The position numbers and the translations under genes are program-made. Positions 1 through 11,880 of a DNA stretch of 64,000 nucleotides are shown piece after piece. The DNA is from Calamus simplicifolius. Its lineage: Eukaryota; Streptophyta; Magnoliopsida; Arecales; Arecaceae. Below the pieces are notes generated by a model. The model was not told the origin of the DNA, did no database searches, and worked only from the letters and a program-made list of their open reading frames with translations. Each line of letters begins with the position of its first letter. Position 1 is the first letter of the stretch. The stretch is taken from assembly GCA_900491605.1 (NCBI GenBank), contig UESW01000115.1, positions 22,576 to 86,575 on the forward strand. Direction: 5' to 3'.

Positions 1-3000
1 GCGATGCCGATCTCCGATGGCCAATAGAGAGGTTAATTAATAATTACGGAAGAAGGTACACTTCGCTAGAGTGGTGGTCGAGCATCGCGGGCCGCGCACT
101 CCCTTGATTGCTCTCTGGCTCTGACCGGTCTCCCTACTAACTTCACTGACCGAGGTAGAATTTATTAATTCACATGGGTAATAATAAATAGCACATCTCC
201 GTCCTTGATGTGTCCTGAGGGCTTGAATTAGCTCCGTTGATGATGAACCTGTGGATGCGTGCGATGTAACACAGTCTGGTCCCATATAATCATTCGTTAG
301 TAAAAGGCAGAACCACCCTTCTATCATGTTTACGTGTGAATTGATAATCTCTTACCATTATTTCTAGTAAATACTAATATAAAAATAAAATTATACAGGT
401 CGCTGGTCCTGTCACCAAGCTGCCAAACTTACGTGTACCTTTATTTTACTTAAAAGATGATACGTATTAATTTTCCCACCGAATTGGAGAGATATGTGTT
501 GAATTTGAAGGCCTAAAATCACTGTTTGATTTTTCTTCAGTATATTTTATCTGTTATATTTGAGCTAACTTACATAAAATTTATATGATCATCCGTTTGT
601 ATCAAAAAAAAAAAAAAAAAGATATGTATCATTTTTTTTTCTGAAGTGAATGATGATACGTATGCCTTTTATTAAGTAAAGAAATACCACATGATAAATA
701 CGTAAGTGATAACAAATAAATTTCATCTCTGAAAATAAACTTGGGGCTATTTTTTTCCTTTTAAGGCAATACTATTCTTTTAATTAAAAAAATTATAATA
801 TCAAAGACAGCTTCATAGTAGTAGCAGTAGTAGTAGAAGAAGAAGAATAATAATAATAAAATTATAATTTATTACCAATGTAAGATTAAAAATAGGCCCA
901 AGGATGATATTAGCCATGCTGGTCCTAAAGAACAGGAGGAATTTAAGGTTAATTTAATTCATAACATAACCTTTTAAAAAAAAAAAAGTTATCAAGTGCC
1001 ATTGAATGCATTAAGATCTATGACTATATGATGACGTATAAATTAATCATAATTATTTTTTATGAATTAATTATGTTAGTTATGATAAGTTGATTTGTAT
1101 TAGATAATTTTTTTAATCAATACCATTCATCTCTTGTATGCATTGTTCTTTAGGTTAAATGTTAATAATAGCAATAATAATCAAAATATTCTTTGGTCTA
1201 GCAAACTTATTGTTTATTGAAAAACATGGTTAGGTAATTATGATTGTAGTGAAAGATATATGTGTATAAACTATTTGTAATAAATTTGCTACTTTATTAC
1301 AAATTATTAATATATATTTAAAATTCAATTTTAATTTGATATTATTGGTATTGCAATTATTTATCATCTTCCACCCTGTTTGTATCACCTTATAAATTTA
1401 TATAAAATTTTCTCAATTATACATACATACATACATATATGTAAATATATATATATATATATATATTACTTGATAAAATAATAATTTTTTTACACGAGAT
1501 GAGGTGGATAGACCAGGTTAAGATGAAAAAGCTTGGAAGCCTTTTACAATTGTGACAAAAATGTTAAGGTTGTGTTTGAAATAGGAGATAAGGGGATATC
1601 CAGAGGGGATATTCCTCTTATTTCTAAAAGCTATAACTATAAAGAATAAGTCTGAAAAATGCTAACAAGAGGGGATAACAGAACTTATTTTATAGGGAAC
1701 CAAGAAATAGCCGAAGGTGTCCCTTAATAGCTAAATTTTATTTAGAAAAAAATGATTATTCCCTTTAGCTATTCCCTGGATAAATTATATCATGTACACT
1801 TATCAAAGAATAGCATTTTGAAAATCAAACACTATCTAAAAAGATTTATTGAATGATAAGATAATATAGGCAATGCAATAGGAAGTTTTTGAAAAAATTT
1901 TAAATATTTATTTATAGCTGGTAAAATAGTTTAAATAAATGCCCATAATGGGTTGATTGACTTGGAAGAAAGTTTCAAATGATTTTATTGTTTTGATAGA
2001 AATTTGATGAAAGAATAGGTTTAGATCTATGTAAACAATTAGATAAACATCCAAACATGAGTATAGTTTAATCATATTCATTTCAAAAATTAGTAACACA
2101 TCATGGGGTATTTTTCAGGTCTTCTTATATATTTTTATTAGAAGTTGTGAAATATTTATTTTTAAAATTATTAAAATTATTAAGATATTTCTTATAATCA
2201 AACCTTAAAAAGCTAGATGCATACTATATGGATTTTGTTCAAATATGGCTACCAAGAGCAATTTTTTTTGTTTGACTATTTATTCGATTGGTACTATTTC
2301 TAATGGATTAAATTTTTTTTGATCTAAATAGCTTAACAGGTACAATTTACCCATTTAACGATCGAGAAAGGTATCCTCTAGCCCATCCCTATTTATCTGT
2401 TTCTATTCCCATTAGCTTTAATATAATATTTTAAATTTTAAACTTTAAAATAAATAAAATATATATACTAAAAAATTCTAGCAAAACACATTTGAATTTT
2501 TCTGTCTCTCTCTTCTTTCACATAGCCATTCTAAACATTAAAGTTTGAATCCTAGCGAACCGATTTCTCTTCTCGTTAATATTTTTTTAAGCTTCCAATA
2601 AATTATAAGTTTAATAAAAAATTATATTTTATAAATGACCAAATAGATACTTACTGGTACCTGTTTATCCGATTAAATATTAACATTTTGTTTCGTTAAC
2701 TATAACTGCTTAATAAAATAAAAAATAAAAAAAATTTCTTCAAGGCGAAGGCCGATAAAGGCCATCTCAAGCCGTTGCCATCCTTAATTATTATAATCAT
2801 TTCATTCACATGGTTGCAATCTGTTTCTTTGATTGGAATTCCTTCACATGTGTTTACAACCAATCGGTTTCTGTGATTGAAATTCAATAAAGTGGCTTGT
2901 AAATTTATCCTTGGATTTTTTTGAGAAAAACAAACAACGCGCGATAAAAGTGATAAAAAATATACTATTTTAATCTCTTTATTTGACAATAATCAAAACT

Positions 3001-3359
3001 TTTTATTTATGAAAACCATTTCTAGTTAATTACTGCCGCACTTTTATTAGCTTAGTTTTATAATCATCCATAATGGTAGTTAAAAGTTGTCATGAACATG
3101 TGACGAAAAGACTTCAAATGTCCAGTTGGTCTAGCCACGGCCATCGGTACCATCCATAAATATAAATAAATGAACCTAGCAACTGCGTCTTTTAATTTTA
3201 CGTTCTTATTTCCGTGCATGCATAAAATCTTCTAGGCATATATCAGATCTAACGTCGATAGATCTCGAAGAGAAGGTGACATCGATTCACAATGATATTA
3301 TGTGTTGATGTATGGATAGTGTATTTTCACAGGCAAGGCAACCCAACGTGACAAAGTGT
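1..3359. other. AT-rich spacer, no gene recognised
   Basis: This stretch is AT-rich with many homopolymer runs, a GTA/GAA/TAA trinucleotide tract at about 818-862 and an (AT)n microsatellite at about 1441-1466. Open frames at 37-327 (-), 1908-2099 (-) and 2696-2989 (-) are short, match no family I recognise and have no supporting splice or codon signal. A candidate small inverted-repeat element lies at about 1567-1836. Confidence 0.6.
1567..1836. mobile_element. possible MITE-like element
   Basis: The left edge reads TTGTGTTTGAAATAG and the right edge reads AAAATCAAACACTATC, so the ends form an imperfect inverted repeat around GTGTTTGA/TCAAACAC. The interior has repeated GGGGATA/TATCC and ATTCCCT motifs. 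Size and AT content fit a small non-autonomous DNA transposon. I could not define a target-site duplication, so this is tentative. Confidence 0.25.
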
Positions 3360-5630
3360 GCTGAAAGTTCTTGAATCATATTCTTCAGGAATTTAGGTTT
3401 TACGAGCAATTTATTGACTGAATTATGGCCTATATTTACCGATCATCTTTCTCTATCCTCATTAATGGAGCTCAGACTGATTATTTCCACTCTGAGGTTG
3501 GATTAAGACATGGTTATCCTCTTTTCCATTTCTGTTTATCCTCTCGGCTGATGCTTTATCTTGAGCTCTATATTAGGCTCAGCAGCGCTCTAGTCTACTT
3601 CCCTATAGGGCTGGCCCTCAGAGGCCCTCGATTTCCTACCTACTGTTTGCTGATGACTCCATATTCCTGGGCAGAGCTTTCATTCGTAATGCTACCACTT
3701 TTGCCACTATTTTTTCAGACTTACTGCCTGGTCTCTGAATAGAAAGTTAATATGAGTAAATCCTTAATATGTTTTAGTCCAAGGTTGACTACGACCTTAA
3801 GGAGGCCTATCATGCAGATCATGGGCATCTTAGTGAAGGCTGACCGGCTATCCTATCTGGGGATACCTATAACTGAAAGACGGCCATGGATCTCTGACTT
3901 TTATGACCTAGAGAGGCGTGTCTGAGATCGGCTGGATGGGTGATAGGTCACTGGACTTTCTATGATGGCAAGGAATACTCTATTACGATCAGTGCTCTCT
4001 TTTCTTCCTCTCTATCTATTATTTAATGCTGCTATCCCTTTGACTTATTTGAGGAGGATTGAGAGATACTTTCGGGACTTCCTTTGGGCCTCGATGCAGG
4101 ATGGACATGGTGTTCATCTAGTGGCTTGGGATATTGTCTGCTTGCTGATCGCTGGGGAAAGGCTTGGGATCTAGTCCCTCACGGTTAGGATGGAGGCGTT
4201 GATTGCTAGGTAGGCATGCTACTCGGTTCTTGCTTGATCCACACTATATGTGAAGCTCATTCATGCGTGCCAAATACCATGACTGGATTTCTTCTGCTGA
4301 TCCATAGCCTTCTCGGGGGCATTCTTTCTTTTGGAAAGAGGTCTGCCGGCATGCTCCAGTTATCCTGAACAGCATATCATTGATGATTGATGATGGAGCC
4401 TCAGTAAATATTGTTCGGGATACGTGGATTGCTGACCTCCCCTTGTCTCGATGGCCCACCTTTATCAGCACTGTTATTACTAGTGGGATGAGAGTCATTG
4501 ATCTTACTGTTTCGAATCATTCTACCTAGGCTACCCCTTTGTTGTCTAGCTTCTTTAGGGATGAACTTCATCGTCGCATTCTTTCTATTCCTCTTGTCCC
4601 GGGTCACACCTCCAACATCAGGGTTTGACTTGTTTGGCCGGTGCTCCTATCAGGGACCTCCTCAGGGTTTACAGACCACAGACCCATCAGTCATTGGATG
4701 TGCCTTGGATTTGGCAACTTTCCATTCATCTCAGGGTCTGACTTTTTGTTTGGAAGCTTGCACAGAATTGTCTTCCTATCTGCTCTGTGCTCTCTGGGCG
4801 AGGATTGGATATCCAACATACGTGCCCGCTATGTGGTACTGAGGAGGACGGTTGACCATACTATTTTTACCTGCTCTAGAGCTAGATAGATCTTGCGGAT
4901 TACTAGTGACCGGTCTTGGAACATTGGTGCTGCTTCTCATTGTATCTCCTTCCTCTGCTTGATCAGGCAGAAACTGAGGAGAGGCATCCTTCAGAGGGCT
5001 ACGACGAGGGCTTACATTGCTTATCAAGTCTGATTATCCCAAAACCGGCTTGTGTTTATTGATGAGTCTGCTCCTTCGCATAGAGTTGTTAGGACAGCCT
5101 TCTTCTTAGCAGCTGAGTATACATTCCATCAGACTGTTCTTGATTCTGATAGCTCTAGCCCTTGCGGTTTTCATGCTACCTTGGCAGGGCACCGACATAC
5201 GGTCTTCATTTCTTGGGAGCCTCCACCTCTGGGGTCTATCAAAATCAACTTTGATGGGAGTGTTCATGGTAGAACTGCTGGTTCGGGTTTATGATTCAAG
5301 GGTCGGATGGTGCGATGCTGGCAGCTGGTAGATTCAACCATATTGACTCTTCAGTGCCTCTAGCGGAGCTGTATACCGCTTGAGCTGGTATTTCATCTGC
5401 TATTTGCAGTCTGGACGTTCATTGTCTTATTATTGAGGGGGATGCTATTACAGTGATTTGTTGGCTCCGTCAGAATCAATGCGATCATTTGCCTACCATT
5501 TTCTTGATCTATGATATCCGTTATCTCCTGCAAGACGTTTATTGCGTCTAGATATGGCACATTTATAGGGAAGTTAATGCCGTGGCTGATTGGATTACCG
5601 CCAAAATGCCCTACCATTTAAATTTTTGAA
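3360..5630 (+). mobile_element. LINE-1: truncated L1-type non-LTR retrotransposon fragment
   Basis: This is a broken piece of a plant L1-type LINE ORF2. At 3425-3560 a reverse-transcriptase stretch is visible (SFSILINGAQ, then VGLRHG). Further RT and connecting sequence follows at 3790-4500 with several frame changes (DFLWASMQDGHG at about 4078). A zf-RVT-like region lies at about 4640-4900. An RNase H domain lies at 5210-5620, with INFDGSVHGR and ELYT motifs and in-frame stops. The endonuclease and ORF1 are absent, so the copy is 5'-truncated. I see no clear poly-A tail or target duplication. The closest relatives in the window are LINE-2 and LINE-3. Confidence 0.8.
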
Positions 5631-5911
5631 GTTGAAAGCTAAAAGATTTGTGTTCACTTGTTCTAATATAAATTTTATATTTTAATATATTAAATTTGAT
5701 TTATTCTAAAATAATGTGATCATTTATTTGTGCTAAAAAAATAATAAAAAAAATAAAGAAAACATGCACCATAAAATTTAATCATGGAGCAGAAACAGAT
5801 GACCGGCTGCCAATAAATTTGCTTTGATTCCTTACGCATTCAAATCAATACCAATTTTTTCCCCTCCAAACGATGAGGGTAACTTCGTCAGCCTAATCAT
5901 TATTTTCTAAA

Positions 5912-5946
<35 letters not shown>

Positions 5947-6243
5947 CAATAAATAAAAAATTAAAAGATAAAATAAAATGGTACACGGTTACTGATGATA
6001 GCGGGACTGCGAAGGGGGGGGGAGCAATGGCGCCCAAAACGAGCCCTAGTGCCGTATTACACCAGGCGACTTATTTTTCCTTCTTTCACTTTGAAGCGAG
6101 TGTAAATCGAGATGCCCCATCGCTAGGGTTTTAGGGTCTAATTAACTAATTATTTTTTTAAAAAAATTAAAAATAAATAGTAAAAAATTATATTAGTGAA
6201 GATAATAAACGTGAGGGGAATTGAATTTTTTTTTATAATACTC
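5631..6243. other. spacer upstream of PLATZ gene
   Basis: AT-rich DNA with a (TA)n microsatellite at about 5917-5942, a short G run near 6015, and otherwise nothing gene-like. It probably includes distal promoter sequence of the PLATZ gene. Confidence 0.5.
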
Positions 6244-6292
6244 TTTATAAGAGCGGAGGTGGGGACCGGCATACGCGCTGCAAGCTATAAAT
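6244..6292 (+). promoter_or_regulatory. candidate core promoter of the PLATZ gene
   Basis: Two TATA-like motifs precede the gene: TTTATAAG at about 6245 and TATAAAT at 6286-6292. The second would place the transcription start near 6315-6325, giving a 5' UTR of about 240 bases that includes a CT-rich tract at 6400-6440 (a Y-patch-like feature common in plant promoters). The choice between the two is inference. Confidence 0.35.
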
Positions 6293-6557
6293 GCTGGCTT
6301 CGCTATTAGCATTTAACCCTGCTCCTTATTTTGGCAACACTTCCAACCTCATCAGCGGGAACAGAAGCCGTGTACCTTTTTCCCTCATCGGTCCCTCCCC
6401 TTGCCTTTCCTCTTTTGCCTCCTCTCTTTTTCTCTCGCCGTTCGCCCGGGTGGGGGTGACCACGAGATCGAGTTACCGCTGCGGGAACTTTGGATTGGTC
6501 GTTCTTCTCGTTTGAATTCTTCATAGGCCTGTCTCTGCTGAAGAAGGGGAAGGCAAG

Positions 6558-7848
6558 ATGGTGCGTCTTCTCTTTTATTTTTTATTTTTGTGCAGCCTTT
6601 CTCTTTGCTTGGATTTATTATTATTATTTTTTGTTATGGTAAGTATTAAAATGCGATTTTTCTTGCGTTGAATTGAAGAGGGAATTGGAATTTTGGACAG
6701 GTGGGTTTGAGGAGCGGGATGCCGAACTGGTTGGAGGCCATGTTAGGAGAACAATTCTTTAATCCATGCATGATCCACGACACGGCCAAGAAGAACGAAA
6801 GGAACATATTTTGCCTCGACTGCTGCTCTAGCTTCTGCCCACAGTGCCTCCCTCGTCACCGCCTTCACCGTCTCCTGCAGGTCGTTTTTTTTTTTGTCTA
6901 TTTTATCTTTTTATTTTAAAGAAATGATTTTGAAACAGAAAAGGTACAAATGATGCGATCTTCCTCTTTCTATGCAATTTTCCCAATTTTTTTTTTTTTT
7001 TTGTTACAGATTCGGAGATATGTGTACCACGACGTTGTTCGAGTGGACGATTTGGAGAAGTTAATCGACTGCTCTTCCGTTCAAGTAAACAAGATTCTCT
7101 CTCCTATAAAAGTTTGGAATTACTCTACCAAAGTAAACACGAATCATTTTTTTTTTTTGTTCTGTTTTTGAAAAAACGTATCTTTGGTAGACATAAAGAT
7201 CTCTGCATTAATTAATTCGATCGAACTGTTCTATTAATTGGGTCATTTTGTGCTGCATCTCTCGTGGAATTGGTGACAGCCGTACACGACGAACCACGCA
7301 AAGGTGGTGTTTTTGAACGAGCGGGCACAGAGCCGGCCATTCCGGGGCTCCGGCAACGCCTGTCGCTCCTGCGATCGCCCCCTTCAGGACCCCTACCTCT
7401 TCTGCTCTCTCTCGTGCAAGGTATTCGATTAAATCCCATTCGATTCCGAGGCAGTTTAAAGCCATGCAGTGCGTACAATCCTTAATTTTTTTAGAAACAA
7501 AGCTTCTTTTTTTTTCTTTCTCTTCTTCAAATTGTCTTGTGGTTGGCTGGAGAGCAGGTGAAGCCGTTGTTGAGGAGCGAGGGAGCGCTGGCGAGGGAGC
7601 ACCGAGAGTGCGAATTCCTGTCCCTGCCGAGCTTGTGCGAGCTGGACGAAGGCCAGCTCACGCCTGACTCCATTCTCGAGTTCACCTCCTCCGGCTCCTC
7701 CGGCGACGGCGGCGGGGCGGCGCTCCGGGCCACCCGGAGCACCGCTGAGGCGGGGTCCCTAGCCTGGCGGCGGAGGAGGAGGGCGTTCGGTCCGGGGGTC
7801 GTGAACCGGAGGAAGAAGGGTGTCCCCAGGCGGGCGCCGCTGTTGTGA
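6558..7848 (+). CDS. PLATZ zinc-binding transcription factor (five exons)
   Basis: PLATZ proteins are plant nuclear factors that bind AT-rich DNA through zinc. My exon model is 6558-6560 (ATG only), 6701-6880, 7010-7084, 7280-7420 and 7558-7848, all with GT..AG introns in phase 0, giving 229 residues. The first zinc site is C24, H27, C39, C42, C47, C50, H54, H57; the second is C114, C117, C128, C132, spaced as in the family. The core motif RRYVYHDVVRVDDLEKLIDC spans residues 63-82, and KVVFLNERAQSRPF lies at 94-107. The C-terminal part has LTPDSILE, resembling the family's conserved C-terminal T-P-x-S patch, and then an Arg-rich tail (RRRRR, NRRKK) that could act as a nuclear localisation signal. 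The last exon is much more GC-rich than the others. The start is chosen because the one-codon first exon joins in frame. LINE fragments flank the gene on both sides. Confidence 0.92.
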
Positions 7849-8686
7849 ACCGGAGTTGGCCCCGGTTCGGTACGGTTCGTTTCGGCTGGAGAAATTCGGG
7901 GATTAAATTTTGGCATATCTTGGGAGTTATTAAAAAAGGAAACAGAAAAATCTTCCTGTTTTTATAAAGGAATCATACTGGGTTTCTCATTTCTCTCTCC
8001 ATATATATATATATATTCCCTCCTCCAGTATCCAACAAAAAAAAAAAAAAAAATCGAACGATGTTTTACTTTGAATTCAATTTTTGTTTTTTTTGACCGA
8101 TTAGTTTGAATTCAGTTGAATATTGTTGGATCGTTGGGAGCATCAACTTCGATTCAAAAATTCAAGCCAGTGCGCGTTCTCCTTCTTCTGTCCTTATCAT
8201 TCAACTTCCTTAATAGGAAACAGGTATATAGTGGGGAAATAGTGGTCAAAAGGAAAGCATAAGGGAAGGTTAAAATGAATTAAAAAAAGAAAGAAAAAGA
8301 AAAAAAAAAAACTAAGAGGACGGGTCTGCCATCTTTTGCCGTCAAGCAGCTGCGAGTGATGTGTACGCCACCCCACTTTTGTGTCTGCATGGATTCACGA
8401 GCTGGTAGATTTTATTTTATTTTAGCAGCAAAGTTGGATCAAGCTGTCCCTGGAAAGTTAGGACATGATGGCTTGCGTATTAATGAGGACTCGCACGAGA
8501 TGGCGTTTTAGTACTTATCGGTTTAGACGAAGTTAAACCACTGAGCGTTCACTAATTTTTACAGCATTATCAAATCCACTGACCTATTTTGGCAACATTT
8601 TGATATAGAAAATAAGTGAAAGTTTTCTTGTCGTTGGGCATGTCTTTTAGGCTATGTAAATTTAACTTAAATATGCTAATTCACCT
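7849..8686. other. 3' flank of the PLATZ gene and spacer
   Basis: The first few hundred bases after the stop should be 3' UTR. The rest contains an (AT)n tract at about 8000-8016, several A-rich runs (for example 8037-8053 and 8281-8311) and no recognisable gene. Confidence 0.5.
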
Positions 8687-10110
8687 TTTTTTTTTTTTTT
8701 TTTTTTTAATACAGACGGGCGATCATATCACTCTTGCGAATCAAATCCGAAATATTAGAGTATAAAATTTACTGTAATGACAAGACAAGAGATCTTGAAA
8801 TGCTAAATTCATCGATCAGGGTTGCCGGCGACAGAAGAAGCAACATCAGCCGCAGCATTGGCTTCCCGATATATATGCTGAATCTGAAAAGCTATGCAGA
8901 GTGACTAAAATGTTTCTAATCAGGAGATTTAGGCCAGAATAAAAGGCCTCATCCCGTCTAATCCATCTGATAATCGCGAGTGATTCACCCTCTATAATCA
9001 GCCGATGATAGTTCAAATGTCGAACAGCATGTGTGATACCAGCCCATGCAGCCTGTAGCTCAGTCATAGGAACCGAAATGTCGATAGAGCATGTCGATAG
9101 AGCTGTGATCGCCAGCTGCTAGTAACTGCCCTTTCGACCTACGGATGACAAACCCAGATCCAGCAGTACGATCAAAGACAGAGCTGTCAAAGTTCACTTT
9201 GACATAACTCGGAGGTGAGGACACTCAAGAGATGAAAACCGTGGTTCGGTTCGCTGCCAAAGCAGCAGGGGAGTCCCAGTGGCCAGATCCGTCAGTATGA
9301 ACACCAAAATAACAGCGAGTGTACTCTTGGCATGAGAGAGAACACTATGGATAATTGTCTGGGGTGAGGCCGTCTCCTCAGCAAAAACAATCTTATTCTT
9401 TGTCAGCCAAATATGATAAGCCACGTAGACACATAAAACACCCTGAGAATAAGAACCATATTGAGAAAGCGATGGAATAGCATTCAGAGAGCCGGATTGG
9501 TCCATCCTTCAGCGACCATGGGGTAAAATGGATCAGCTGCCATATCTGAGATGCACGAGAACATAAGAATAGAACATGGTCAACAGATTCATCCTGCATC
9601 CCATATATCGAACAGAGAGGCAATATCGAGAGGCCCCGACCAGCCAGAAGAGAATAGATAGGTAAGCGATCCCACTTAATCTTCCACAAGAAGAGCTGAA
9701 TCCTCGGGTGAACAGACAACCTTCATATCCAAGCAACATCTCTAAGGCCTGAAGCCTGAGAACGAAAACGGGCCATCAAATCTCTAGCAGGAGCACAAGG
9801 AAGACAGGATCGGTGCCACAGCCTGAGATCCGGCCCTTTAGAATTAGAAAGAGGCATGGCCAGAATCCGATGAGCAAGCTCAGCCCCAAATAACCGAAGT
9901 ACCATAGGAGTATTTCAACCAGCACTCTCCTGGCTAATCAGAGAAGAAACATGCAATGTGGAATCTACTTCAGAGCTTATAAAAGTCGGCCAGCGAGATA
10001 AGGGAAGGTCAGCTATCCAAGAGTCCTGAACGACATCAACTGATATTCCATCCCCGATCATCCAATGAATATCAGTCATGACTGTAGGGGCAGCCCGACA
10101 GATCGCACAC
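8687..10110 (-). mobile_element. LINE-2: 5'-truncated L1-type LINE, minus strand
   Basis: The element is read on the minus strand. Its poly-A tail appears as about 21 T at 8687-8707, followed by a 3' end (ACAGACGGGCGATCATA) that is nearly the same as that of LINE-3, so both belong to one family. An RNase H piece lies at 8846-9200 (ELQAAWAGI, LIIEGESLAIIRWI), and a zf-RVT domain at about 9500-9720 (HPRIQLFLWKIKWDRLPI, CSIYGMQDESVDHVLFLCSRA). Sequence matching LINE-3 stops near 10110, where the copy is truncated. Several frameshifts make it non-coding. A target duplication was not clear. Confidence 0.8.
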
Positions 10111-10877
10111 TAGCACTTTCTTTACAATTATCGTTATAGTTCTTCATCTTCCTGCATGCAGGACTCTCAATGGATCTTTCACTGTCCATATTTCTTCCTT
10201 TATTTTAAAAATAAATTATAGAACATAGCTTTCTAAATCAAACTATACTGGATGAATAATATGTCCATCACTTGAGATTTGAAGCATTCAGATGAATGAG
10301 TGGTGGGAATTGAAAGCAAAGGCTTTGTTAATTAGAAATTCATGTCAATTTTTCTTTTTAAAGTTGCATGATGATAACCGGTCCAATCCAGTCACTTGCT
10401 GTTGCATGATGCACCGGCAATAACAATATGGATGGTGAAAACGAGGGGTTTCAGCCCAAACGAAAATGTAAAAAAGATACCGAACCACAGAGGCCAAGCA
10501 TTTGAGATAAACCGTGTTAAATCGCAAAGGCGAAGAGCAGCGGTGAAGAGATGGAACTGACAATTCGATGCTCGGCCATCGCGAATGGTCCGTTCTTTCC
10601 GTTTTCCCGGGCATGCGTGTGCTTGCAGAGGGCGGCAAGAGCCGGGCGAGGGCAGGAAGGCTGGCTTTGAACAGTGGATTGAAATGCAATTTTATTGTTC
10701 TCTCTATGCTTTCAACTGCAGACAAACAGTCAACTGAAATACAATTTTGTCCGTGGAGTGATTTGATGCCAGGCTTGGAAAACTGCGGAGGTCACTTTGA
10801 TATAAAATATTAGGATTCCTAAATTTCTTTACAATTTAAATTTTTTTAATATTTAATTTTCTTGAAATGGTCACTAT
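10111..10877. other. spacer
   Basis: An open frame at 10345-10725 (-) has no recognisable domain. Nothing else gene-like is visible. The last eight bases (GTCACTAT, 10870-10877) abut LTR-A and recur at its far end. Confidence 0.5.
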
Positions 10878-11682
10878 TGTTGTAAAAATTTATTTTTTCA
10901 GCTTGAGAATGGTACAAGTCGGGATCCAGATAGCGTTCTTTCATACGGATAGATTTTCAAGGCAGGCCTTATGCAGAAATCATAGGGGATGGTCTTTGTG
11001 AAAAATCCTCTAACGTCCAATCAGTAGAGATTCTGAGCAAATAGATGAGAGGAGAAGGCTTCAGCAGAAGGATCTTCTTTCTTGAGATGATTTTTAAGGA
11101 GCAATGACCTAGAGTTATTTTTTGGGCTTAGATTGCCTTCGAAAGCGTACCTAGGAGGTCCTATGTACTATCAAGGAGGTGAGCCGTTACCTAAATTTTC
11201 GGGCACGTTTTAGGAAGTTAGCATCCAATAAGGTCGAAATCCCAACAGCTACGGGAATCGGCAGTTGATGAAGCTGACGAGTGCTTTATCAAAAATTTGA
11301 AATCCCGCTGATCATGAATGGAGTGCTGCTGTATTTAGCTCCCGTTCCCGTTTTGAGAGGCTCATTCCGCGATTCTTGCGATCAGGATGGTTCATCCTCC
11401 GAGATATCCGGGGTGGTTTGAAACAATAATGGCGCTTACATTGAAGGGATGAGGATCGATCCTGGCGAGGTACTAAGATAACTTGGCCCTGTTGAGGTTC
11501 GGATATAGCTCGGCCCTTCCGAGGCACTGAGATAGCTCGTCAGATGGTTCGGCTCTAAAGCTTGGCCAGATACTTCGGCTCTGTAGCTCGACCAAATAGT
11601 TCAACCAGATAATTCGGCTCAGTAGCTCAGTCTTAGTCATCGGGCACATTTATTGATGCAGTGATATTTTTTTTTTGGATCA
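10878..11682 (-). repeat. LTR-A 3' LTR
   Basis: Matches the split LTR at 13681-14421/24134-24195 along its whole length (for example GCAGAAATCATAGGGGATGG at 10972 against GCAGGAATCATAGGGGATGG at 13779). It contains short degenerate GGCC repeats (GCTCGGCCCTTCCGAGG and similar) at about 11470-11600, which resemble the unit of the element's internal array. Confidence 0.75.
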
Positions 11683-11700
11683 CATGCCTCCCACTCCTTA
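11683..11700 (-). other. LTR-A polypurine tract
   Basis: On the minus strand the bases just before the 3' LTR read TAAGGAGTGGGAGGCATG, a purine-rich plus-strand priming tract in the expected place. Confidence 0.55.
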
Positions 11701-11880
11701 ATTCGAGGCGAAGGTTCGAGTATAGGAAGTAGAGTTCATGATGGCTCAATCTTATTGGTGGGATTTGAACCAATAGAGGCACGTCATGATGGCCCTATAA
11801 ATGCCAAGCCAAGCATTTAGCTCTGGCCAAATCGAAGGTCAAGGCATGTGGCCGATGAACCTTAATTCTACAAAGTTTTA

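Noticed and set aside
2541..2575. GTTTGAATCCTAGC resembling a tRNA T-arm
   Set aside because: No matching acceptor, D or anticodon arms around it.
6291..6515. 74-residue frame upstream of PLATZ
   Set aside because: Lies in the probable 5' UTR and has no conserved sequence; an upstream ORF role cannot be shown here.
7527..7916. 129-residue minus-strand frame over the last PLATZ exon
   Set aside because: Shadow of a GC-rich exon.
10345..10725. 126-residue minus-strand frame
   Set aside because: No recognisable family or motif; overlaps another frame on the opposite strand.
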